Program-made: the position numbers and the translations under genes
Shown here: piece by piece, positions 1-9,183 of the stretch
Position numbering within the stretch: position 1 is the stretch's first letter
Layout: each line of letters begins with the position of its first letter
Notes under the pieces: generated by a model
Seen by the model: only the letters and a program-made list of their open reading frames with translations
What the model was told of the DNA's origin: nothing
Databases searched by the model: none
From: Arthrobacter sp. S41
Lineage (GTDB): Bacteria; Actinomycetota; Actinomycetes; Actinomycetales; Micrococcaceae
Length of the DNA: 64,000 nt
NCBI RefSeq assembly: GCF_004320535.1
Contig: NZ_SIHY01000002.1
Coordinates: 496,001 to 560,000, forward strand
Direction of reading: 5' to 3'

Positions 1-241
1 TGATTGCATTAACAAACAGTGAAACAGAACCTAGGGCGAGGCGTTCGACGTCTAGCGGGCCGTGCCACCATGAGAGCGGCCCGGTGATGTGCGCTGGCTC
101 TGAGACAGTGAGCATTTGAGATTGTTCAAAACCACTGCTCAGAATCTTCAGAGACCAATCCCCGGTTGCTGCTGTAAACGGCATGGGCTCAGAGTACCGC
201 GCACTGTTGCCTACCAACTAACGTCAGCGTTAACGCAAGAA
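1..241. other. No gene recognised
   Basis: An open stretch on the + strand from the window edge to a stop at 118-120 has no recognisable motif and cannot be judged without the sequence to the left. The rest up to the rpf terminator shows no coding signal that I can support. Confidence 0.5.
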
Positions 242-277
242 AGGCCCACGACATGTCAATTGACACGTCGTGGGCCT
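242..277 (-). terminator. Terminator of the Rpf-like gene
   Basis: The arms 242-259 and 260-277 are complementary apart from one mismatch. On the minus strand they are followed by a T-rich stretch (TTTCTTG). The hairpin lies 21 bases beyond the stop codon of the Rpf-LysM gene. Confidence 0.8.
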
Positions 278-298
278 AACTAGTGGTCTAGCGAAAAA

Positions 299-1099
299 TT
301 AGTTCGCTGGAACGTTCAGAGTCTGACCAACCACGATTACGTTAGGGTCGGTGAGCTGATCGTCGTTCAGAACGAACAGACCGCGCCAGTCGGAAACGCC
401 GAGCTGGTTAGCAATCTTGCTCAGGGTGTCGCCGGACTTGACGGTGTAGTTCTTACCCGAGTCGGTGACGTCGATGTTGAAGGTAGGAGCCTTGGCAACT
501 GGAGCAGCGTGCTTGCCCGAGGTGCTTGGAGAAGCCTGCTTGGTCTCTGCAACCTTTGGAGCCACGTAGGTCTTCTCAGGAGTCGCGGTCGACTTCTTAG
601 GAGCTACGTAGGTCTTCTTAGGAGTCGCGGTCGACTTCTTGGTCTCGGTCGAGGTGGTCGACTTCTTAGGAGCCGCGTACGACTTCTTGGTCTCAGTCGA
701 GGTGGTCGACTTGGTCTCGGTCGAGGTGCTTGGTGCACTCGGTGCCGAACCGCTGATGCCCAGCTTTGCGGTACATGCTGGCCATGCGCCCCAGCCCTGT
801 GCTGCCTGTACCTTGGTAGCAACGCGGATCTGCTCAGCCTTCGAAGCGTTGTTAGGCATGCCCGAACCGCCGAATGCCTTCCAGGTCTGCAAAGTGAACT
901 GCAGTCCTCCGTAGTAGCCGTTGCCGGTGTTGATGGACCAGTTTCCGCCGGACTCGCACTGTGCGAGCTTGTCCCAGGTACCTGCGCCAGCAGCGTTAGC
1001 TGGTGCGGTGGTGGCTACGATAGCGCCACCGGCTACTGCGACAGCTGCCAACGAGGCTCCACCGCGACGGATCAATTTCTTAGTCTTCTGCTGGATCAT
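299..1099 (-). CDS. Secreted Rpf-type transglycosylase with LysM domain
   Basis: This is a resuscitation-promoting-factor-like muralytic enzyme of 266 aa that should cleave peptidoglycan outside the cell. Residues 1-36 form a signal peptide (RRGG, hydrophobic core, cleavage after ANA). The Rpf catalytic domain follows at about 37-112 and carries the family motif AQCESGGNW with the catalytic Glu. A Ser/Thr/Lys/Pro linker (about 113-215) contains tandem copies of KKSTATPKKTYVAPKK-like units. A LysM domain (YTVKSGDTLSKIANQLG) ends the protein. The ATG at 1099 is preceded by a CTGGAG ribosome-binding site. Unlike the two cell-wall hydrolases at 53-55 kb, it has no ydaO-type riboswitch, but its leader looks structured (1127-1221). 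In other actinobacteria such proteins promote regrowth of dormant cells; that role is not shown here. Confidence 0.93.
   Translation of the reverse strand: MIQQKTKKLIRRGGASLAAVAVAGGAIVATTAPANAAGAGTWDKLAQCESGGNWSINTGNGYYGGLQFTLQTWKAFGGSGMPNNASKAEQIRVATKVQAAQGWGAWPACTAKLGISGSAPSAPSTSTETKSTTSTETKKSYAAPKKSTTSTETKKSTATPKKTYVAPKKSTATPEKTYVAPKVAETKQASPSTSGKHAAPVAKAPTFNIDVTDSGKNYTVKSGDTLSKIANQLGVSDWRGLFVLNDDQLTDPNVIVVGQTLNVPAN
560..730 (-). repeat. Tandem repeats in the Rpf linker
   Basis: Near-identical 24-30 bp units encode alternating KKSTATP, KKTYVAPKK and STTSTETKK blocks. They give a flexible, positively charged linker between the Rpf and LysM domains. Such repeats expand and contract easily, so unit number probably varies between strains. 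Confidence 0.7.
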
Positions 1100-1126
1100 G
1101 ATTCTCCAGTGCTCTTCCCGCGCTCA

Positions 1127-1221
1127 GGTCTTCCAAGACCATCTTCGTGCATCGCTCAGCGTCGCATTTCGACGTTGTATGAAATACTGCCCTGGTGAGC
1201 GATCTGGAAGTCCCGGCAGTA
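1127..1221 (-). promoter_or_regulatory. Structured 5' leader of the Rpf-like gene
   Basis: Several helices can be drawn by eye in the leader. A closing stem pairs 1151-1158 with 1196-1203 (ATCGCTCA/TGAGCGAT). It encloses CGTCG/CGACG (1160-1164 with 1170-1174) and GTAT/ATAC (1177-1180 with 1184-1187). A further hairpin, GGTCTT/AAGACC (1127-1140), lies just upstream of the ribosome-binding site. A competing helix TACTGCC/GGCAGTA (1185-1191 with 1215-1221) would disrupt the first fold. It does not match the ydaO consensus and I do not recognise it. Folding was not computed. Confidence 0.45.
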
Positions 1222-1232
1222 CCTGTTTCCCC

Positions 1233-1251
1233 ATAACACAGCGAGTGTTAT
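1233..1251 (-). promoter_or_regulatory. 19-bp dyad upstream of the Rpf leader
   Basis: ATAACAC and GTGTTAT flank a 5-bp spacer. The dyad sits at the probable promoter of the Rpf transcript, about 135 bp upstream of the start codon. It is a plausible operator; the protein that binds it is unknown. Confidence 0.4.
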
Positions 1252-1740
1252 CGAAACGTTATAAAGACCCTAACCCGGACCCCCACCCCCTGCGCAACTC
1301 AGGAAACGCTCAGATTCCGCGAAATCACAGGTCACGATCTTCCCCAAAAAATAAATTTTGACCAAAATTTAAGCCTTAAAGTCCTTGTGAGCGTACAAGA
1401 TTGTTACAAAGACGAAGTAGATTTCAAACAAGTTTGTGTGATATGGATTTCACTTGCTTTTTGAGGGTGTTTCGCTACCAAACCACACGATTGAAGTCGC
1501 TACTTTCGCGTGCACGGACTACCAAATGTTGCAGCCCAGAATCACGCTTTCCACAGGGCATGTCGCGGGTGCCAAGATTAGCCAGATTCGCTCCAACAAC
1601 GCCCCCGGCAACACCCGGAGAGTGCCAAAAGGACACGGCGCGGAAACAAATCTCCTAGTCGCCGGGGTAGCACTTAGGTAGTGTGATGTGCGAAACCAGA
1701 TCATCACAGCATCTAATTCGTTTGTCGGACAGGGGACCCA
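1252..1740. other. Non-coding stretch between Rpf-like gene and YihY-type gene
   Basis: No credible gene was seen in about 490 bp between divergently transcribed genes. The stretch is AT-rich around 1345-1380. It contains an inverted repeat TGTGATG (1682-1688) and CATCACA (1702-1708) shortly before the YihY-type gene, which may be regulatory. It should carry the + strand promoter, but none could be placed with confidence. Confidence 0.4.
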
Positions 1741-2931
1741 ATGCCAAGCCAGGGTAAATTCACCAAAGAGCGCATGAAAGAGTCTTTCTCCTGCTTCCCG
1801 CGCGCATTGCGCGAATTTTTCCGAAGCGACGGCCTAGACGTTGCCGCGTCCCTTTCGTACTTTATGGTCTTGGCGATGTTCCCAGGCCTGCTGGCGTTGG
1901 TTTCTTTGCTTTCCCTTGCTGGCGCCAGCGAAAGCGGAACCAAATGGATCATGGAGATCTTGGAACAAGGCCTGGCACCCAACGGACACAAGGCCAGCGG
2001 TGATTCCCAGCAGCTATTGGACACCGCAGAGCAGCTGCTCAACGGCCTCGCTTCTCAAGCTAGCGGGACGTTTTGGGTCATTCTTGCTGGTTCTCTCGGT
2101 GCCCTATGGAGTACCTCAGGCTACGTAACTGCTTTCGGGCGTAGCCTAAACCGGCTTTACGGAGTCCCAGAAGGACGCCCACAGTGGAAACGTCGCCCAC
2201 AGATGTTCCTCATCACCGTACTGATCATGCTGGTCGCAGTAGTCACGCTGGTGCTGCTTGTTACCTCCGGTAGCGTCGCACGAGGTATCGGAAACGTCTT
2301 TGGCCTAGGCGACGGCTTTGTACTGATGCTGAACATCGCCAAACCACCGGTCATGCTGGTGATGGTTCTACTGGTGTTGGCCTTGCTGTATTACTTCACA
2401 CCCAACGTGAAGCGACCAAAATTCCGTTGGTTCTCGGCCGGCACCTTGACGGCATTGGTCATTCTTGGATTATCACTTGTTGGCTTCGGCATCTACCTGT
2501 CGCAGTTTGCAAGCTACTCCGCCACCTACGGCGCCATTGGTGGTGTGATCATTTTGGTCCTCGCCTGCTGGATCAGCAATATCGCTTTGCTCTTGGGCGC
2601 ACTGGTGGACATCGAATTTATGCGCCTGCGTCAGCTACGTACTGGTTTGCCTGCGGCCGAGGAAGTATTACTGCCATTACGCGATGACGCCCTGGTCGCA
2701 AAGCAAGAACTGGCCAACTACAAAGATCTCGTTCAAGCGCAAGAAATTCGCATCAAGCACGGCGGTGACCCGCTTCTAGATATGGAGGTTGACCCACAAC
2801 GTGCTGCCAAGCGAAAGACGAAGTTGTTGCCAATGGGCGCGGTTGCGGTAGCAGCCTGGGTGGCTTCGCGCGCACGCACAACAAAGGTCTTGCGTCAGAA
2901 GCAAGCGCGCAAGGATTTAGAACAGCGTTAA
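1741..2931 (+). CDS. YihY/BrkB-family inner membrane protein
   Basis: A 396-aa multi-spanning membrane protein of the YihY (BrkB, once called RNase BN) family. The family core FFRSDGLDVAASLSYFMVLAMFPGLLAL is followed by about six hydrophobic segments. These include the GTFWVILAGSLGALWSTSGYVTAF region and the SATYGAIGGVIILVLACWI region typical of the family. The charged C-terminal tail (residues about 305-396) is Lys/Arg-rich and should be cytoplasmic. The start at 1741 follows AGGGGACC; a second ATG at 1774 is possible. Its molecular function is unknown. Its 3' end overlaps the convergent peptidase gene by 15 bp. Confidence 0.85.
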   Translation: MPSQGKFTKERMKESFSCFPRALREFFRSDGLDVAASLSYFMVLAMFPGLLALVSLLSLAGASESGTKWIMEILEQGLAPNGHKASGDSQQLLDTAEQLLNGLASQASGTFWVILAGSLGALWSTSGYVTAFGRSLNRLYGVPEGRPQWKRRPQMFLITVLIMLVAVVTLVLLVTSGSVARGIGNVFGLGDGFVLMLNIAKPPVMLVMVLLVLALLYYFTPNVKRPKFRWFSAGTLTALVILGLSLVGFGIYLSQFASYSATYGAIGGVIILVLACWISNIALLLGALVDIEFMRLRQLRTGLPAAEEVLLPLRDDALVAKQELANYKDLVQAQEIRIKHGGDPLLDMEVDPQRAAKRKTKLLPMGAVAVAAWVASRARTTKVLRQKQARKDLEQR

Positions 2932-3636
2932 GAGGCTGTGCGCAGACCACAACAAGGCGCCGGCCCCTAAGATCATAATGATCAGGAGCCAAAGGCCTGC
3001 AAAAGTGCGGGTTGACCGAGCAATGAGGTAAGCGTCGGACTGCGCAATGTCGTGGCGCCTAACGGTGTGGACAGAGAGCAGCTTGACGAAGTCGCGCAGT
3101 CCGGCGATCAGCAAAAAACCTGCGATCAAAAGCGACAGATAAATATAGGTCTCTGCCGGCGCGAAAAACACTACGCCCAGGGCCACCAGCGCACTGACGG
3201 CACACACCACAAAGGCGGGCCAGTTGCGCACAAAAATAAGTGCCAGAAGAAAAAACAGTGCGTAAATCCCCAGGCCCCGACCTGCATACCCGCTGGAAAT
3301 TGCCCAGAACATGATGGCCGAAACCCACAGTGGTGCGGGGTATCCAAATACTCCTGAGATGATCACCGATAGTTTGCCACGCCCGCGGCTGACCACTTCA
3401 CCGGAGTGGTCCCACCCCAGACGCAACCCGGTGACATATCTTCCGGTGAATAACGCGGAGACAATATGGCCAAGTTCGTGCACAAGCGTTGAATACAAAC
3501 CGGTAACTCGCCATACCGGTTTAGGAATCACCGCGACCAATACCAGTGCGAGGACCAATAGCCATTGCCACAGGTTTAGCTCAACTTCTACTGGCTGCAC
3601 CAAACGATGCCAAGCATCAGCAATGTCCACGTTCAT
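2917..3636 (-). CDS. M50-type membrane metallopeptidase-like protein
   Basis: A 239-aa membrane protein with the zinc-peptidase motif HELGH at residues 53-57, just after the first hydrophobic segment (about 24-38). Five or six further hydrophobic segments follow. This arrangement matches the M50B-like peptidase family of actinobacteria. Family members lie in the membrane and are presumed intramembrane proteases, but a substrate cannot be inferred here. The start at 3636 is the only strong N-terminal Met. The gene stands alone on the minus strand and overlaps its convergent neighbour. Confidence 0.8.
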   Translation of the reverse strand: MNVDIADAWHRLVQPVEVELNLWQWLLVLALVLVAVIPKPVWRVTGLYSTLVHELGHIVSALFTGRYVTGLRLGWDHSGEVVSRGRGKLSVIISGVFGYPAPLWVSAIMFWAISSGYAGRGLGIYALFFLLALIFVRNWPAFVVCAVSALVALGVVFFAPAETYIYLSLLIAGFLLIAGLRDFVKLLSVHTVRRHDIAQSDAYLIARSTRTFAGLWLLIIMILGAGALLWSAHSLLTLF

Positions 3637-3794
3637 TCAATCTCCTCAGTTGCCACACAATCCCATCCATTCTTACAAGCCCGCATAGCTCTTGACCTCT
3701 TCGACCCAGCAACAGCTCGCGTTCTAGGAAACATCACAGGTGTTAGGCATAATCTGCATAGCGAGATCTTGTGCAAAATATCTGGAGGAAATTC

Positions 3795-4106
3795 ATGTCT
3801 CGCTTAGCTTCAACTGCCCTGGCCATCACCGGTTTAGCTGGTGGATACGCCACAGGTCGTGCGACCAAGAAGCGCCCACTGGCAGCGGTTGTACTCGGCG
3901 CTGCTGGCGTCGGCTCATTTATGATCTGGAAAAAGGATGCAGGAACCGCCAAAGCCGTGGCATTGATCAGTGCCTACGTCGGTGGCTTTGGTGCATCCCA
4001 CCCGCTAGCTAAGAAGATCGGCGCATGGCCAGCAGTAAACAGCGTCACAGCAGGGGTTGCGCTGCTCTCGTTGCTGATCGGCGGAGCCAAAAAGTCCGAG
4101 GACTAA
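3795..4106 (+). CDS. Small membrane protein, unknown function
   Basis: A 103-aa protein with Gly/Ala-rich hydrophobic stretches at about 4-18, 28-46, 52-66 and 80-96, which suggests a small multi-pass membrane protein. The start was placed at 3795 because GGAGG at 3784-3788 lies six bases upstream; a longer reading from 3771 lacks such a site. The gene stands alone. A weak hairpin (4120-4137) follows the stop. Confidence 0.65.
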   Translation: MSRLASTALAITGLAGGYATGRATKKRPLAAVVLGAAGVGSFMIWKKDAGTAKAVALISAYVGGFGASHPLAKKIGAWPAVNSVTAGVALLSLLIGGAKKSED

Positions 4107-4224
4107 TCTGGCTCACAAGGCTGATGAAATCATCGGCTTAGGCGGCGTTACAGAACATCGATTCTGTCGGGGTCCGGTGCTACGTTGACTAGGTAGGTAT
4201 CAGTCAGCGAAAGGCGCCGGCCCC

Positions 4225-7200
4225 GTGTTCTTTTTAGAAGATCAATTCATCTTCTCCGCCAGCGACCTTGCAGTTTCTGTTGACTGCAATTTTCAGTCAC
4301 TCTTTAAGCTCGACGTTAAGCTCGGCCGCCGGCCAGCCGCGGAAGAAGTCCGCGACGAAATGCTAGAACGCACCGCGATTCTTGGAGACGTGCACGAACA
4401 CAACGTCCTCGCAGAACTGATCGATACCTACGGAGAGTACGACCCTGTTAAAGGCACCGGCGTTAAGCAGTTCAACGACCGTCCGCAGATGAGCCCCGCA
4501 GGGTTGCGCCAAGCTCATGCACAAACCTTGGCGGTGCTTCGCAGCGGCGCCGATGTCATCTTCCAGGCCACCTTCTTTGATGGTTCCTTCATCGGATTTG
4601 CCGACTTCTTGGTCCGCCAAGCCGATGGCTCATGGGCCGTATGGGACACCAAGCTCGCTCGCCATGCTCGCGTTAGCGCACTGCTACAGGTGGCCTCCTA
4701 CGCAGATCAAATGATCGCCGAGGGCATTTCCGTATCAACTAAAACCACCCTAGTTCTCGGAGACGGCACACACTCGGTGCATCGCGTGGATGAAGTGCTC
4801 CCGGTCTTCCGGGCGCAACGCGCACGCTTCCTAACGATGATCAACGAGCATCTTTTGGCGACCGAACCGGTGTCTTGGAACTCTGACGAAATTCGTATCT
4901 GTGGCCGGTGCGACTACTGCGCTGAGCAGATACAGGCAACGCGCGACGTATTGTTGGTTGCTGGCATGTCCATGGTGCAACGCGAAAAGCTTCGTCAGCG
5001 CAAGATTTTCACCATCGAAGAATTGGCTGCCGTTGAGACCCAGCCAGGAACTTCGCTGGCCCGAATCGTTGACCAAGCACAGATGCAACTGGGACTTGGC
5101 CGAATTGATGGTCAAGTGCAGGGTGTCAGCTTCCGGGTTAAGTCCACCCAAACAATCTCTGAGTTGCCGGCGCCTAATCCAGGCGATATCTTCTTTGATT
5201 TTGAGGGAGACCCGCTATATCAGGAACCCAGCGATGGTTCGTGGGGCTTGGAATACCTGTTCGGCGTTGTTGAACATGACAGTGGCGAACCGGTATTTAG
5301 ACCATTTTGGGCGCATAGCCGGGCAGAGGAGCGGCAAGCGTTCCTAGACTTCATCAGCTACGTTCAAGAACGTCGCCAACGCTTCCCGCAAATGAAGATC
5401 TACCATTATGCGGCCTACGAAAAGAGTGCCCTTCGCAAACTGTCGCAGGTGCACATCGCTGGTGAAGAAGAAGTTGATACGTGGTTGCGCGAAAACTTGC
5501 TCGTGGACCTCTATGAAACCGTGCGCAACTCGCTGGTGGTTTCCACACGCTCGTACTCCATCAAGAAGCTTGAACCCTTATATATGGGTACGCATCTTCG
5601 TGGTGGCGATGTCACCGACGCCGGCGCCTCGGTGGTCGCTTACGCGCAGTACATGCAGGCGCGAACCGCCAACGACACGGCTACCGCCAACTCTGTGCTG
5701 GATTCCATCGCTGATTACAACGAGTATGACTGCCTATCAACGTTGCGACTACGCGACTGGTTGCTCACCCTAGAAGAACACCACCCGCAGTCACTTGGGC
5801 AGATGCCGTTGCCAGATGAATCCGACAACGCCTACGAACCGACTGCCGAAGAGCTACGACTACAGGATTACCTCGCAGCCCTACCCCAAGGGCAGCCGCT
5901 GAGTGAAGATGACCGTGCCATTGCCATGGTTGCCGCAGCTACCGGTTACAACCGCCGGGAGAAAAAGCAGTACTGGTGGGAGCACTTCGATAGGCTCTCC
6001 GCGCCACTTGATGAATGGAGCGATGTTCGAGGGGTCTTTTCTGTTGATTCTGCGCAGGTCATTGAGGACTGGCATAAGGCCACCGAACGGGCCCGCACGC
6101 TGACCCGCATCACGAAACTTACCGGCACCCTCGCCGAAGGATCGTTGTTCTCCCCCGGATCCTCGGTTTTTGCGATGTTTGCAGCTCCGCTTCCTGAAGG
6201 TATGGAAGTTGATGAATCGTTGCGTGGCGGCGCTTTTAATACCTCCGTGGTTCAGGTGGGCGAAGGCTGGATTATTGTCTCGGAAAAATGCACGGCAAAG
6301 ATTGCGCCCTATGGTTCTTTCCCGGTAGCACTCACGCCGGACAAGCCATTGATGACCAAGAGCATCGATGATGCGCTGAATGAAATTGCGCAAAAGGTCG
6401 GGGCCACCGTCCCTACACTTCCGGAGCAACCGGGCATCGATATTTTGCGTCGCATTGCACCGCGGCTAAAGACTCTGGATGCGCCGGCGCAACCTGTTTT
6501 AGTGGATGGCCATCCCCAGATTTACTCGGCTGTGGTTGAAACGATCAAAGATCTTGATAATTCTTATCTTGCCGTTCAGGGTCCTCCAGGAACCGGCAAA
6601 ACTTTCGTCGCCTCCCATGTGATCCGTGAACTGATCGATGATGGGTGGAAAATCGGCGTTGTCGCTCAGTCCCACGCCGTAGTAGAAAATGTGCTTCGTA
6701 AGGCTGTTGAAGCCGGCGTTGATCCGCAGGTGGTGGCCAAGGAGGTCAAACACAAGGACCCGGTACCTTGGGCAGGAACTTCTAAGGATTCTGTCGCGGA
6801 AGCGTTGAGCTCTGCCGACGGTGCGCTAATCGGCGGAACTGCTTGGACATTAACCGGTGCCAAGGTGCCCGCGGGATCTTTGGACCTATTGGTCATTGAT
6901 GAGGCCGGACAGTTCTCGCTGGCCAATACCTTGGCGGTTTCCCGGGCTGCCCGTAACTTGTTGTTGCTCGGTGACCCGCAGCAGCTGCCGCAGGTTACGC
7001 AGGGCTCGCATCCGCAGCCGGTAGATGAGTCAGCATTAGGTTGGCTCTCGGCAGGCGCGCCCGTGTTGCCTACGGAGCTAGGGTATTTCCTTGCCGCCTC
7101 GTGGCGAATGCACCCAGCTTTGTGTGCCAAGGTCTCAGCCTTGAGCTACGACAACCAGCTGTTCTCCGCTGATGCTGCTGGACTACGAGTATTGGACGGT

Positions 7201-7680
7201 ACACCGGCCGGGGTCAGCACCCGTTTGGTGGAACACCGAGGCAATACTGTCAGTTCGGGGCAAGAAGCCGAAGCGGTCATCCAATTGGTTCGAGAACATC
7301 TTGGGCTGTCGTGGACCCCGGGACCGGGTAAGCCTGCTCGCGCTTTGGAACCCGCCGACATTCTTGTGGTTGCTGCATACAACGCTCAGGTGAATCTAGT
7401 CCGTGAAGAATTAGCAGCCCAGGGCTTCGAAGCAGTCAAAGTTGGCACGGTGGATAAGTTCCAGGGGCAAGAGGCTCCGGTGGTTTTGATGACCATGGCT
7501 TGTTCCAGTGCCGATGATGCGTCCCGTGGCATCGATTTCTTGCTCAACCGCAACAGGATCAATGTGGCGATTTCGCGAGGCCAGTGGAAAGCGGTCATCG
7601 TGCGTAGCGAGCGCCTCACCGATTATCTGCCCTCGTCCCCTGCTGCTTTATCGCAGTTGGGAGCCTTTATGGCTTTGTAG
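4225..7680 (+). CDS. RecB-like nuclease / RNase H-like / SF1 helicase fusion (TM0106 family)
   Basis: A 1151-aa multidomain DNA/RNA-processing enzyme. Residues about 1-240 form a PD-(D/E)XK RecB-type nuclease with GDVHEH (54-59), D127 in GFADF and D141-T-K143. One Cys (C21) before and three after it (C226, C229, C232 as CxxCxxC) resemble the 4Fe-4S staple of Cas4 and AddB. A DEDD-type RNase H-like domain follows (FDFEGDP near 327, YNEYDCLSTLRL later). The C-terminal half is a superfamily 1 helicase of the Upf1/DNA2 type, with Walker A GPPGTGKT near 785, DEAGQ near 892, and VDKFQGQE and RNRINVAISR motifs. The GTG start at 4225 lacks a strong ribosome-binding site. It lies near jetABC, but a gene on the other strand separates them. 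Family function is not established. Confidence 0.85.
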   Translation: MFFLEDQFIFSASDLAVSVDCNFQSLFKLDVKLGRRPAAEEVRDEMLERTAILGDVHEHNVLAELIDTYGEYDPVKGTGVKQFNDRPQMSPAGLRQAHAQTLAVLRSGADVIFQATFFDGSFIGFADFLVRQADGSWAVWDTKLARHARVSALLQVASYADQMIAEGISVSTKTTLVLGDGTHSVHRVDEVLPVFRAQRARFLTMINEHLLATEPVSWNSDEIRICGRCDYCAEQIQATRDVLLVAGMSMVQREKLRQRKIFTIEELAAVETQPGTSLARIVDQAQMQLGLGRIDGQVQGVSFRVKSTQTISELPAPNPGDIFFDFEGDPLYQEPSDGSWGLEYLFGVVEHDSGEPVFRPFWAHSRAEERQAFLDFISYVQERRQRFPQMKIYHYAAYEKSALRKLSQVHIAGEEEVDTWLRENLLVDLYETVRNSLVVSTRSYSIKKLEPLYMGTHLRGGDVTDAGASVVAYAQYMQARTANDTATANSVLDSIADYNEYDCLSTLRLRDWLLTLEEHHPQSLGQMPLPDESDNAYEPTAEELRLQDYLAALPQGQPLSEDDRAIAMVAAATGYNRREKKQYWWEHFDRLSAPLDEWSDVRGVFSVDSAQVIEDWHKATERARTLTRITKLTGTLAEGSLFSPGSSVFAMFAAPLPEGMEVDESLRGGAFNTSVVQVGEGWIIVSEKCTAKIAPYGSFPVALTPDKPLMTKSIDDALNEIAQKVGATVPTLPEQPGIDILRRIAPRLKTLDAPAQPVLVDGHPQIYSAVVETIKDLDNSYLAVQGPPGTGKTFVASHVIRELIDDGWKIGVVAQSHAVVENVLRKAVEAGVDPQVVAKEVKHKDPVPWAGTSKDSVAEALSSADGALIGGTAWTLTGAKVPAGSLDLLVIDEAGQFSLANTLAVSRAARNLLLLGDPQQLPQVTQGSHPQPVDESALGWLSAGAPVLPTELGYFLAASWRMHPALCAKVSALSYDNQLFSADAAGLRVLDGTPAGVSTRLVEHRGNTVSSGQEAEAVIQLVREHLGLSWTPGPGKPARALEPADILVVAAYNAQVNLVREELAAQGFEAVKVGTVDKFQGQEAPVVLMTMACSSADDASRGIDFLLNRNRINVAISRGQWKAVIVRSERLTDYLPSSPAALSQLGAFMAL

Positions 7681-9016
7681 ACGATGTTGGTCGGTCCAGC
7701 GCTTTTCTCGCTGGATCGATCACCTTGTCTACGTCAAAGAAGGAGGAGAGCACCGGCCGGTCTCCGGCTTTTTCCTTCGCAAATTGAAGACCGTCAACGT
7801 TGATACGCATCTGTCGCTGGTATCCCCCGACTTGTTGCATCCAAGATTCAGTGGTCCCGTCTACACCGTAGAAGTAGTTAAATCCTTGGTCCTTCAGGTA
7901 CTCGTACCGTGCCCCTGAATAGATGTTGGTGTGCGCAAGATCGGCTCCGTAGGGGTAGATGAACTGGTCTGTGTGGCCGACGATTGGTTCAACTTCTTCT
8001 TTCCAGAGCTTGGTGTCGCGCTGCAAGCGTCCCATGCTCACCGAACCGGTCTGGATATGGCCCCACGAATGTGAAGCAAAAACCCACCCGGTGTTTTTCA
8101 TCGCCATAGCAATGGTCGTTGCATCTTTCTGGTCCTGTGCCAGATTCTTGTTCTTCGGATATTGGCTTGCAGAGGTGCGGTAGCCAAACTCACCGTTGTA
8201 GCCCGTCATTGCCACGATCCCGCGGGCGCCGCGGTAGGTGAAATCCGGATGTTCTTGAATGAAGTCGTCAACCATGGTGGTGACGTCATAGGCGCCGGTG
8301 TGCTTCTTTCCTGCCGCGTCAACATATTCGTTGCGGACCTTGCCCTGATCATCAATGATGAGCTTGCTGGCGAATCCATCGCCTTCCATGTATTCGTAGT
8401 AGCTGAGATCATCGACCGATAGCACCAGAGGCTTTTTGCCCTTGGGCAGCATGATCTGTCGATATTCCATCTTCTTCTGGTCATTAAGCGACGCGAAGTC
8501 CTGCGGATTAACTAGGACAAAGTCATTCTTGTAGACCTCGTTGAGGATCTGTGCGAACTCTTTCTGGGTCACCATATAGTCTTCGTACCCGGCCGAGCTG
8601 CTTTCCTTGTCAAAGGCACGGTCGGTATCAACTATTAGTGAGTGGAAGAAAAGGTGTGGGATTTGATCCGGATGTTCCCACGCGGTGGTTTGAGCTTTTT
8701 CTTCTTCTAGTCCCCGGGCCATTGATTTGAGCTCATCGCTGTCAGAATCCTTGGCGAGTTTTATCGCCGCGTCATAGTCGTAGCCGTCGGCAAGCCTATT
8801 GATCTCCGCTTTGACGCTATTAACGCGTTGATCTTCTGACTGCACTTGTCCACTGGCGGCCGCATCTTGTGAGGCTGATTGTGGGTCGCTTTGGTCACTG
8901 CACGCGGCCAGAGCCATGACCAAGCTGATGGATATTGCTACTCGCAAGAACTTCAGTGAACGCCACCTCCGCGCACTCCGCTCAGCCTCAAAGACTTGCA
9001 GAAAACCGGTTGTCAT
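7667..9016 (-). CDS. Polysaccharide-deacetylase-like lipoprotein
   Basis: A 449-aa predicted lipoprotein. The N-terminus has a basic region, a hydrophobic core and the lipobox LAAC, so it should be anchored outside the cell. The C-terminal half resembles a NodB-type polysaccharide deacetylase: LSVDDLSYYEY (Asp pair), FASHSWGHI (His pair) and FIYPYGADLAHTN. The N-terminal half (about 40-130) is a charged region seen in no family I know. The likely substrate is a cell-wall or surface glycan, which is an inference. Its end overlaps the convergent nuclease-helicase gene by 14 bp. Confidence 0.78.
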   Translation of the reverse strand: MTTGFLQVFEAERSARRWRSLKFLRVAISISLVMALAACSDQSDPQSASQDAAASGQVQSEDQRVNSVKAEINRLADGYDYDAAIKLAKDSDSDELKSMARGLEEEKAQTTAWEHPDQIPHLFFHSLIVDTDRAFDKESSSAGYEDYMVTQKEFAQILNEVYKNDFVLVNPQDFASLNDQKKMEYRQIMLPKGKKPLVLSVDDLSYYEYMEGDGFASKLIIDDQGKVRNEYVDAAGKKHTGAYDVTTMVDDFIQEHPDFTYRGARGIVAMTGYNGEFGYRTSASQYPKNKNLAQDQKDATTIAMAMKNTGWVFASHSWGHIQTGSVSMGRLQRDTKLWKEEVEPIVGHTDQFIYPYGADLAHTNIYSGARYEYLKDQGFNYFYGVDGTTESWMQQVGGYQRQMRINVDGLQFAKEKAGDRPVLSSFFDVDKVIDPARKALDRPTSSTKP

Positions 9017-9141
9017 CTAGTTAATGCGACCCTACACAGATTGGGTATGCGACAACAGCCCTTCACCGGCGATTCTTCCTAATCTGTTACGAATTGACGC
9101 CTCGGTGGGATGGATTCACATTTTCTGTTGAGGCCAATGAT

Positions 9142-9168
9142 TTAGAATTGATTAGTTAGGCGTCCTAA
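9142..9168 (+). promoter_or_regulatory. Putative jetABC promoter and operator
   Basis: A -10-like TAGAAT (9142-9147) is followed by the palindrome TTAGG-CGT-CCTAA at 9156-9168. That places the palindrome at the expected transcription start, where a repressor could block initiation. AGGAAG at 9175-9180 is the ribosome-binding site of jetA. No convincing -35 element was seen. Confidence 0.4.
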
Positions 9169-9183
9169 AGATCAAGGAAGTAC